A DNA stretch of 14,680 bases from Steroidobacteraceae bacterium (lineage in GTDB: Bacteria > Pseudomonadota > Gammaproteobacteria > Steroidobacterales > Steroidobacteraceae), in the NCBI GenBank assembly GCA_025927665.1, contig JAICKZ010000038.1, positions 1 to 14,680 on the forward strand. The letters run 5' to 3'. Positions 1 through 8,500 of the stretch are shown here, piece after piece; the stretch's first letter is position 1; each line of letters begins with the position of its first letter. Below the pieces are notes generated by a model that had not been told where the DNA came from, searched no databases, and saw only the letters and a program-made list of their open reading frames with translations. The position numbers and the translations under genes were made by a program.

Positions 1-246
1 CAGTATCATCGGAGCCCTACGTTCTGGGAGATGGATGTTGTTATCCATCTCTCTTTGAAGAGCCACTGTCGACGATTTCGTTGTTGGAGTATGAGGCTCT
101 CGATGCTTATGAGTTATTGAGTTCAGCAATATCGTAACCGCTGGGGAGTTGAAGTCACCATGATCTATGTCGTGCCCTTGTTCGGGTTTCTGATGACAGG
201 CTTTGCAGTGATAGAAATTGGAGACAGGACAATGTGCGGTATTCAT
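1..246 (-). CDS. Possible partial minus-strand gene with a CxxCH motif (3' end outside window)
   Basis: On the minus strand a frame is open from an ATG at 246-244 to the left edge, giving 82 codons without a stop. The product begins MNTAHCPVSNFYHCKACHQK and is rich in histidine, so CKACH matches the CxxCH c-type heme-attachment pattern; the upstream cysteine could equally suggest a small zinc site. There is no signal peptide at this start, which argues against a cytochrome c. A GGAGAAG stretch lies upstream of the ATG at a somewhat long spacing. An in-frame stop lies 14 codons upstream of the ATG. Without the rest of the gene this is a candidate only; chance openness is quite possible. Confidence 0.22.
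   Translation of the reverse strand, partial: MNTAHCPVSNFYHCKACHQKPEQGHDIDHGDFNSPAVTILLNSITHKHREPHTPTTKSSTVALQREMDNNIHLPERRAPMIL
3..137 (+). CDS. Possible C-terminal tail of an upstream gene (5' end outside window)
   Basis: The third forward frame is open from the left edge to a TAA at 135-137, giving 44 residues that are acidic and leucine-rich and end in LLSSAIS. It has no visible motif and I do not recognise it. It could be the end of a + strand gene starting outside the window, or chance. It conflicts with the longer open frame on the opposite strand (1-246); at most one of the two is likely real. Confidence 0.15.
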   Translation, partial: VSSEPYVLGDGCCYPSLFEEPLSTISLLEYEALDAYELLSSAIS

Positions 247-359
247 AAACACATCACTTCTCCGTCCTTCCGTGTGGATTCTCTACTTACAAACCAGGCT
301 GATTCTCCTGTTCAAGTGCACCTAAATAAGAGATTTATAGTACTCATTTCAAAATAGCA

Positions 360-382
360 TTGGTCAAACTGTATTCGACCAA
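360..382. repeat. Inverted repeat (6-bp arms)
   Basis: Arms TTGGTC (360-365) and GACCAA (377-382) are perfectly complementary around an 11-base loop. No T-run follows, so it is not an obvious intrinsic terminator. Confidence 0.4.
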
Positions 383-394
383 GACATTATTGCC

Positions 395-416
395 GCCGAT
401 TTAATTAATGATCGGC
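395..416. repeat. Inverted repeat (6-bp arms)
   Basis: Arms GCCGAT (395-400) and ATCGGC (411-416) flank a 10-base AT-rich loop. It lies 12 bases after the previous inverted repeat. No T-run follows. It could be a regulator site or a weak RNA hairpin. Confidence 0.4.
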
Positions 417-483
417 TATATCATTCTTGGCGGAGACACTCTGATAATTATCCGATCAAATCAGGTAACGTCTGCCTTCTTTA

Positions 484-497
484 TCTGATGCATCAGA
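484..497. promoter_or_regulatory. 14-bp perfect palindrome, candidate operator
   Basis: TCTGATGCATCAGA is perfectly self-complementary with no central spacer, the kind of symmetric site bound by a dimeric regulator. A T-rich stretch (CTTTTTGC) follows immediately. No regulator gene is present in the window, so this role is inferred from symmetry and from its place in the leader. Confidence 0.3.
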
Positions 498-725
498 CTT
501 TTTGCTATTTTAGTTTTGATGGAAATTGATGTTAATCATCATCGTCAACGTTATTGCCAAGTTTAAGTCATCGCATGAATAACTCAGAGTTCTTTAGTTG
601 ATTTCCTTATGATCAGTGCTCACCTAGAGGCCGTCATTCGTTTCGAATTTCTAAATCATCATTTCGGTAAATCGCGCTGTCTGATAATTCAAAACCTATA
701 AGCTATTAATGCTTATCGATCGCTA

Positions 726-799
726 CGTGATGATTCTTGGAATCACGATTTAAAAGCATGCATTGCTTTTTATGCATTAGGGTCTTGCCAAGAAGCCCT
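726..799. repeat. Cluster of three adjacent potential hairpins
   Basis: Three inverted repeats follow one another: CGTGAT/ATCACG (726-731 with 742-747), AAAAGCA/TGCTTTT (752-758 with 764-770, 5-base loop), and AGGGTCTT paired with AAGA-AG-CCCT (779-786 with 790-799, two-base bulge). The middle one ends in a T-run but its stem is AT-rich. The cluster lies about 160 bases before the first clear start codon and could be a transcribed leader structure or a weak terminator of an upstream transcript. Confidence 0.35.
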
Positions 800-943
800 A
801 CATCAAGGGGTATACATCAACAACTGTTCTATCAAATACAGTAATTTAATTTACGGTAATGATAGTCAGCGTTACTGCTTTATTTTTTTGTCGATATTTT
901 ACTTTCAATATCTATCTCAAACGTCAATGTAATAAAAATCACG

Positions 944-948
944 AGGAG
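944..948 (+). promoter_or_regulatory. Ribosome binding site of the tail-collar protein
   Basis: AGGAG lies 7 bases before the ATG at 956, an almost ideal site. It supports translation starting at 956. Confidence 0.8.
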
Positions 949-955
949 AATTGTA

Positions 956-1555
956 ATGGGTGATCAGTTTCTCGGCGAGATTCGCATGGTTGGTTTCAAT
1001 TTTGCGCCAAACGGATGGGCATTGTGTGCAGGACAACTAATGTCCATTGCACAAAATTCCCCATTATTTTCATTAATTGGTACTACGTTCGGCGGTGACG
1101 GTGTCACAACGTTTGCATTGCCAAATTATTGTGGACGCAGCCCTGTTGGAATGGGGACTGGTCAAAATTTAAATCCAATTATTCAAGGTGAAATTGCTGG
1201 CAATGAGAATGTAATAATTCTTTCTTCACAAATGCCAATGCATAACCACGTAGCAACCGCGACAGCGACCGGCACCGCCACACTTTCTGTAGCAGGTACC
1301 GCATCAAATCCTTCCGCCACGCCGTCTGCAACCAATAGTGTTTTGAGTGCATCAGGTGGGGGCCCAGGTTCCGCAACTATTTGGTCAGATCAACTCACCA
1401 ATCCTGTCACATTAACGAACACCAATACGCTAGCAATGGCAGTAGCAGTGACCGTTCAACCTAGCGGCAATAGTCTCCCGTTACCGATACGCAATCCATA
1501 CTTGGGCACCAATTTCATTATTGCGCTAAGTGGCATTTTTCCTTCTCGTCCATGA
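956..1555 (+). CDS. Phage tail collar domain protein, microcystin-dependent-protein (MDP) family
   Basis: The 199-residue product has the tail-collar pattern at residues 6-67: FLGEIRMVGFNFAPNGWALC, then AGQ, SPLFSLIGTTFGGDG, TTFALPNYCGRSPVG. It matches the PF07484/COG4675 family in order and spacing. A Ser/Thr/Ala-rich middle (about 100-170) follows, then the usual ending NPYLGTNFIIALSGIFPSRP. The length is typical for the family. In phages these proteins form tail-fibre or collar parts; bacterial MDP copies outside prophages have no settled role. No other phage gene is present here, so it is not part of a visible prophage. It has no Sec signal peptide. The usual LPDLRGR is LPNYCGR here, with a cysteine. 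Start ATG 956 is supported by a strong AGGAG. It is followed after 72 bases by the sulfotransferase with no terminator between them, so co-transcription is plausible. Confidence 0.9.
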   Translation: MGDQFLGEIRMVGFNFAPNGWALCAGQLMSIAQNSPLFSLIGTTFGGDGVTTFALPNYCGRSPVGMGTGQNLNPIIQGEIAGNENVIILSSQMPMHNHVATATATGTATLSVAGTASNPSATPSATNSVLSASGGGPGSATIWSDQLTNPVTLTNTNTLAMAVAVTVQPSGNSLPLPIRNPYLGTNFIIALSGIFPSRP

Positions 1556-1627
1556 TTAAGTCGATCTAAACATCGGTTGAATTGGTTGACTGCTTGAAAA
1601 CATTGATACGCAAAAAGAAGATGTAAT

Positions 1628-2464
1628 TTGAACACAAAATTTCATTTCATCTCTGGATTGCCGCGCTCAGGTTCAACGCTGCTGTCAGCATTGCTACTTC
1701 AGAATCAGCGCTTTCATGCAGGAATGACCAGCCCAGTGGGTGCATTGTTCTCAAGCATGTTGAATCAATTCAGTGCCGGTAGTGAATTCGGACCAGTGAT
1801 CGATCAATCAACACGGCGTCGTTTATTACATGGTTTGTTTGATACTTACTATGCCGAGCAGGCAGATAAGGAAATCGTTTTCGATACGAACCGGTTATGG
1901 TGTGCAAAGCTGCCAGCGTTACTTGATTTATTTCCGGGAACTAAAGTCATTGCCTGCGTACGCAATGTAGCTTGGGTGATGGACAGTATAGAGCGTTTAT
2001 ATCGAGCAAATCCTTACGAGAATACTAAACTATTCAATGACGATAATGAACGTAATACGGTGTATAGCCGTGTTGAAACACTGGCACAACGCAATCGTTT
2101 AGTTGGTTATGCATGGTCGGGTTTGAAAGAAGCTTTTTATGGGGAGCATGCTCAATCTGTTCTGTTAGTTGATTACGAATTGTTGGTGCAAGCTCCCGAT
2201 AAATGTATGCGCCTGGTTTATGATTTTATCAATCAACCCTGGTTTGAACATGATTTCAGCAATATTCATTACGATGCACCGGAATTTGATCAAGCGCTTG
2301 GCTTATCTGGCTTACACAAAGTAAGGCCTAAAATAGAAAAAATAAATCGCCGCACAATTCTACCACCTGATCTGTTTGAACAATATTCGGCGCTATCGTT
2401 CTGGCAAAGCAGTAATGGCAGCGCAGCGAATGTTATTCGGCCAAAGAACAGTGCAATCGCATAG
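1628..2464 (+). CDS. Sulfotransferase family protein
   Basis: A 278-residue product whose N-terminus, FISGLPRSGSTLLSALL (residues 7-23), is the 5'-phosphosulfate-binding loop of PAPS-dependent sulfotransferases. The second part of the cofactor pocket appears as VRNVAWVMDS, with R112 and S120 eight residues apart, as in the family's 3'-phosphate-binding motif. Enzymes of this fold move a sulfuryl group from PAPS to a hydroxyl or amine of a small molecule, sugar or peptide; the acceptor cannot be read from the sequence. No signal peptide, so it is cytoplasmic. The start is TTG at 1628: an in-frame stop lies at 1604-1606, and the next in-frame ATG (residue 33) would delete the P-loop. An AGAAG purine stretch at 1617-1621 is a modest ribosome site. 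It lies 36 bases before the giant surface protein, so it may modify that protein, a cell-surface glycan or the tail-collar protein; this is inferred from position only. Confidence 0.88.
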   Translation: MNTKFHFISGLPRSGSTLLSALLLQNQRFHAGMTSPVGALFSSMLNQFSAGSEFGPVIDQSTRRRLLHGLFDTYYAEQADKEIVFDTNRLWCAKLPALLDLFPGTKVIACVRNVAWVMDSIERLYRANPYENTKLFNDDNERNTVYSRVETLAQRNRLVGYAWSGLKEAFYGEHAQSVLLVDYELLVQAPDKCMRLVYDFINQPWFEHDFSNIHYDAPEFDQALGLSGLHKVRPKIEKINRRTILPPDLFEQYSALSFWQSSNGSAANVIRPKNSAIA

Positions 2465-2500
2465 TGCTTAATCATAATCGGGATTAGAGGCGAGCAATTT

Positions 2501-5500
2501 ATGAAATGGTTCAAACATCAACGACTCAATACCGCGGCCATGAGTCCCATTAAAACAACATTTCCAAAGACGACGCTGATGATGCAGCTTGAACAACGCA
2601 TCATGTTTGATGGTGCGTTGGCTGCTACTGCTATTGATGCAAGTCATAGTAATGGCGCGCATGCTTTAACAATTACCGACAAATCATCAGCAACGCAAAG
2701 CCCTGCGCATATTGGCATCGCTTCACTACAAACCATCGATAAAGATGTGCCCATCATTGCACAAACTACGTCATCCGTTACTGAAGTATTAATTGTCGAT
2801 AGTCGTATTCCAGATTATCAACAAGTGGTGAATGCGGCGAAAGCTGGCGTAAAAGTAATTGTTTTAAATCTCGATCAAGATGGAGTGATACAGATTGCCG
2901 ATGCGGTTAAAGGCATGAGCAATCTTGATTCGATCAGCATTGTTTCACATGGCGATAAAGGCGTGTTGCTATTGGGTGATACGCCGTTGTTCGCTGGAAA
3001 TATTAATAGTCATGCAGGTGAGCTGAAAGCAATCGGTAATGCCTTGAGCACCAATGGCGATATCTTGCTTTATGGCTGCGACGTAGGTGCTGGTACTGAA
3101 GGTCAAGCATTTATAAATGCACTGGCCGCAGCGACCGGTGCTGATGTGGCCGCATCGACAGATAACACAGGCGGTGCAACGGAAGGTGGTAATTGGAATT
3201 TGGAAATTGCCACTGGCAAAATTGATTACCCAGCTGCGATTAATGCTGCGCAATTGACGAGCTATGATCATTTGCTAATCACTACTAGCGTCAGTTCTGT
3301 CTCTGCTTTGCAGTCCGCAATCAACATCGGTAATAGTGACAACGTCGATGATGTGATTACTGTGACTGGCAATATTACTTTTGCTTCTGCCAGTGATGCG
3401 ATCATCATCAATGTGACTGATGGTCATACGATGTCGATCGTGGGTGGTGGTTTCACTTTAAGCGGTAACAACCTCGCACGAGTTCTCGATGTAGCTACAT
3501 CTGGTGCTGGTTCTGCAGTATCAATTAGCAACTTGATTATCAGCAATGGTTTTCTAACAGGTGCAGGTGGAAATCGCACTGCGGGCGTGGGAGGCGCGGG
3601 TGTTGATTCACTTGGTGCAGATATTCGCAACACTGGCGTGCTAACTATTTCTGGAAGCACGATCACCGGTGGTAAAGCAGCGGGTGGTGGTGGGGCAGGT
3701 GGTGATACCTTTAATGGCTCCGCCGCAGGCGCCGGTGGCGGTGGTGGTGGTTTCGGCACTACATTTGGCGGCTATGGGGGCACTAATTTTGTTGGAGGAA
3801 CACAAGCAGGTCCTTCTGCTGGTACAGGTGGTATCGGCGCGGGATATATAAAAAGTCCAACCCAACATTTGGGAGGATACGGAGGCACAACGACAGGTGG
3901 TCAAGGCTCAAACTATGGTGCAGGTTATACCTTGGGAGGTAATGGTGGTACGGCCAACAATGGTTCGATAGGTATCGGTGGTGGCGGTGGCGGTGGCGGT
4001 TATGATGCTGCAGGTGGTCGTGGTGGTAATGCAGTAGGCGGTATTTATAACACCGGCACCATGATTATCACGGGCAGCACCATCACCAACAACATTGGTG
4101 CGGGCGGTGGCGGTGGTGGTGGTGGCAGTAATTCACTATATGGTGCCGCAGGTGATGGCGGGGCTGGTGGCTCCGGTACAGGTGCGCTCTGGAATGCAGG
4201 GGGTACAGTGCACATGGACGCAGGCACTTACGCAACAATGAGTACTGCCAACGCGGGCGGTGCAGGGGCAGGCGGAATTGCAACTCGTTCAGGCAGCGTA
4301 AATGGAGCGGTAGGTACGGCTACTTCAAAAATATTCACCTCATCTGGTACTACAGATACTAATTACATGCCGGACACGACGCCGCCAACAGTCAGTTCGG
4401 TTAATTCAAGCACCACGAATGGCACTTATAAAGTGGGCGACCTCATCAGTCTGCAAGTCAACTTCAGCGAAGCAGTTATCGTTACGGGTACACCACAACT
4501 CACGCTCGAAACCGGTACAACAGATCGAATAGTGAACTATGCAACTGGCAGTGGCACCAGTGCATTGACATTTACTTACACAGTACAAGCAGGTGATACC
4601 AGTGCCGATCTCGATTATCAAAGCACCAATGCACTGGCTTTGAATGGTGGCACGATCAAAGATGCAGCCGGCAACAATAGCATTTTAACGTTGGCATCAC
4701 CTGGCGCTGCAAACTCTCTTGGTAGCAATAAAAACATTGTCATTGATGGTATTGCGCCCACTGTTTCATCCGTCAATTCCAGTACTGCAAATGGCACCTA
4801 TAAAGCAGGTGATTTCATCAGTGTGCAAGTGAACTTTAGTGAAACTGTAACGGTCACGGGTACGCCACAGCTCACATTAGAAACCGGTACTACAGATCGA
4901 GTGATTAACTACGTAAGCGGCAGTGGTACCAGTGCATTGACATTTACTTACACAGTACAAGCAGGCGATACCAGTGCTGATCTCGATTATCAAAGCACTG
5001 CAGCACTTGCATTGAATGGTGGAACGATCAAAGATGCAGCAGGCAATAATGGAACGTTGACGCTTGCATCACCTGGAACTGTAAACTCTCTCGGCAGTAA
5101 TAAAAATATTGTCATTGACACCACAGCGCCAACCACAACGGTTGCCACTGTTGCGTTTTCAGCAGATACAGGTACAAGTTCAACTGACTTCATTACCAAC
5201 ACTGCCGCACAAACAATCTCCGGCACACTAAGTGCAAATATTGTTTCCGGCGAAATCGTAGAAGTATCACTCGACAATGGAGCCACTTGGACAACAGCGA
5301 CATCATCGGTTGGTTCAAACACGTGGTCGCTCAGTGGGCAGATGCTGACAGCTAGCAATACACTCAAAGTACGTGTGAGTGATGCTGTAGGAAATGGTGG
5401 TACCGCATTAAGCCAAGCATATGTGCTAGACACCACGGCACCAACCACAACGATTGCCACTGCCGCACTTTCGGCTGATACCGGTACAAGCTCCACCGAT

Positions 5501-8500
5501 TTCGTTACCAAGACTGCTGCACAAACAATCTCCGGCACTTTAAGTGCGAATATGGTTCCCAGCGAATTTGTAGAAGTATCACTGGATAATGGATCCACAT
5601 GGACAACGGTGACCACATCGGTGGGTGCCAATACCTGGTCACTCAGTGGACAAACGCTGACAGCCAGCGACACACTCAAAGTGCGCGTGAGTGACACAGC
5701 AGGCAATAGTGGCACTGCCTTCAGTCAGGCTTATGTTTTTGATAACACCGCTCCTGGTGCACCGTCGACACCTGATATGTCTAGTGGCACTGATGCGGGC
5801 ACATCAAGTACAGATAATATTACTAACAATACAACGCCAATATTTACTGGGGTAACCGAAGCCAACAATACCGTTACGCTTTACGATACCGATGGCACCA
5901 CAGTACTTGGCACTGCGACCGCTGATGGCAGTGGTAACTGGTCGATTACGTCATCGGTTCTTTCTGCGGGCAGTCACACACTTACTGCCAAATCCACTGA
6001 TGTCGCTGGCAATACTTCTAGTGCCTCTTCAGGTTTATCGATAACGATCGATACAACGGCACCCACAGTGACTTCAGTGAATTCCAGCACTGCTAATGGC
6101 ACTTATAGAATTGGTGACACCGTCAGCATTCAAGTGAACTTAAACGAAGCAGTTACGGTAACAGGTACGCCGCAATTGACTTTGGAAACCGGCACAACTG
6201 ATCGAGTGGTGAATTATACGAGCGGTAGTGGTACCAGCGCACTGACATTTACATATACGGTGCAGGCAGGCGATACCAGTCCAGATTTGGATTATCAAAG
6301 TACCAGTGCATTGACATTGAATGGCGGCACGATCAAGGACATCGCTGGTAACAACGGCACGTTGACACTCGCATCGCCGGGAGCCACGAATTCGCTGGGC
6401 AACAATAAAGCATTGGTGATTGATGGCCTTGCGCCTAGCGTCACATCAGTCAGCGCCATCACATCTGACGGTACTTATAAAATTGGCGATACCATTGCGC
6501 TAGTTGTTAATTTTAGTGAAACCGTATTTTTAAGTACTGGCACTTTGCAATTGACATTGGAGACAGGCACTACTGATGAAACGATTAGTTATGTGTCTGG
6601 CAGTGGTTCTTCATCTTTAGTTTTTAACTATACGGTGCAAGCAGGCGACAGTTCAGCTGATCTCGATTACGTCAGCACAACAAGTTTGGTTGCTAACGGC
6701 GATACCATTCAAAATGGCAGTTTTCAAAACGCGATACTCACCTTACCTACACCCGGTACTGCTGGCTCATTGGGTGCTAATGCAGCGTTGGTAGTAGATG
6801 GCGTTTTGCCCACTGCGAGTATTGTAGTAGCAGACACGGCCTTAGCGGCTGGCCAGACTTCGTTGGTTACCGTTACTTTTAGTGAGGCGATCACCGGGTT
6901 CACTGCTGCTGATCTTACCGTTGCTGATGGTAGTGTGAGTGGATTGAACAGTGCTGATGGTGGCATCACATGGACAGCGACGTTCACACCTACAACAAGT
7001 ATCACTGATACAACTAACTTGATTACTTTGGACAACACGGGTGTGCAGGATCTCGCAGGCAATGCTGGGACAGGCACTACTGATTCCAATAATTATGCGA
7101 TTGACACACTACGGCCCACAGCGACGATCGTGGTTGCGGATACCGCACTCGCCATTGGTGAAACATCATTAGTTACTTTTACCTTCAGCGAAGCGGTTAC
7201 GGGTTTCACGGCTGCTGATCTTACTGTTGCCAATGGTAGCGTGAGTGGTTTGAATAGTTCCGATGGTGGTATTACATGGACGGCAACCTTCACACCCTCT
7301 GCAAGTGTCACCGACGCGACGAATCTCATCACATTGGACAACACAGGCGTGCAAGATGCCGCAGGGAATGCCGGGTCGGGAACCACAGATTCAAATAATT
7401 ACGCGATTGATACGATGCGCCCGACTGCAACCATTGTGGTTGCCGATACGGCATTGGCGATTGGTGAGACATCGCTTGTCACTTTCAATTTCAGTGAAGC
7501 GGTTACTGGTTTTACGACTGCTGATCTCACTGTTGACAATGGAAGTGTGAGTGGACTGAGCAGTTCTGATGGCGGCATCACGTGGACAGCAACGTTGACG
7601 CCCACAACGAGTGTGACTGACACAACCAATCTCATTACACTCGACAACACTGGCGTACAGGATCTCGCGGGCAACGCAGGAATCGGCACAACGAATTCGA
7701 ACAATTACGCAATCGATACTGCACGACCCACAGCAACGATTGTGGTTGCGGATACAGCACTTGCAGTTGGTGAAACGTCATTAGTCACTGTTACATTCAG
7801 TGAAGCCGTTACCGGTGTTACCAATGCAGATTTCGCCATTGCCAACGGTACCTTAAGTGCCGTGAGTTCTTCCGACGGCGGCATTACATGGACGGCAACT
7901 CTCACGCCTACAGCTAGTATTACCGATCCAACCAACTTGATTACGCTGGATAACACTGGTGTCCAAGATCTTGCAGGTAACGCAGGGGTAGGAACCACTG
8001 ACTCGAATAACTATGCCATCGATTCATTGCGTCCCACTGCGACGATTGCATTGAGTGATTCTTCACTAGGCATCGGCGAGACTTCGTTAGTGACGATTAC
8101 TTTCACTGAAGCGGTGACGGGCTTTAACAATGCGGATTTGACTGTCGCAAACGGAGCATTGAGTGCAGTGAGCTCATCAGATGGTGGTGTCACTTGGACT
8201 GCGACATTCACACCCGCTGCAGGCGTCACAGATGCGACCAATCTCATTACTTTAAATAATACCGGTGTACAAGATATTGCAGGTAACACGGGCACAGGAA
8301 CCACCGATTCAAATAACTATGCAGTTGATACAGTGCGCCCCACTGCCACGATTGTAGTTGCAGATACGGCACTTGCTGCCGGTGAAACTTCTTTGGTGAC
8401 GATCACAATGTCGGAAGCCGTTGCCAACTTCGACAATAATGATTTAAGTGTGGCCAATGGTACTTTGAGTACCGCAGTCACCACCGATGGTGGCATTACT

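Larger units (their letters stand above)
247..955. other. AT-rich leader/intergenic region with several inverted repeats
   Basis: About 700 bases with no convincing gene on either strand. Stops are frequent, and the short frames that exist lack ribosome sites or recognisable products. It contains inverted repeats at 360-382, 395-416, 484-497, 726-747, 752-770 and 779-799. A 10-base direct repeat, TCTGATAATT, occurs at 440-449 and 680-689. I see no promoter with a good match to both -35 and -10 boxes, but this is the only long non-coding stretch upstream of the + strand gene series, so its promoter and control sites probably lie here. Confidence 0.6.

Noticed and set aside
160..357. 65-codon + strand frame in the leader
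   Set aside because: No ribosome site, no recognisable motif, and it lies in an AT-rich region with no coding character; it also overlaps the start of the minus-strand candidate.
956..1555. Prophage or phage remnant
   Set aside because: Only the collar-domain protein is present; there is no capsid, tail tube, integrase, lysis gene or attachment repeat.
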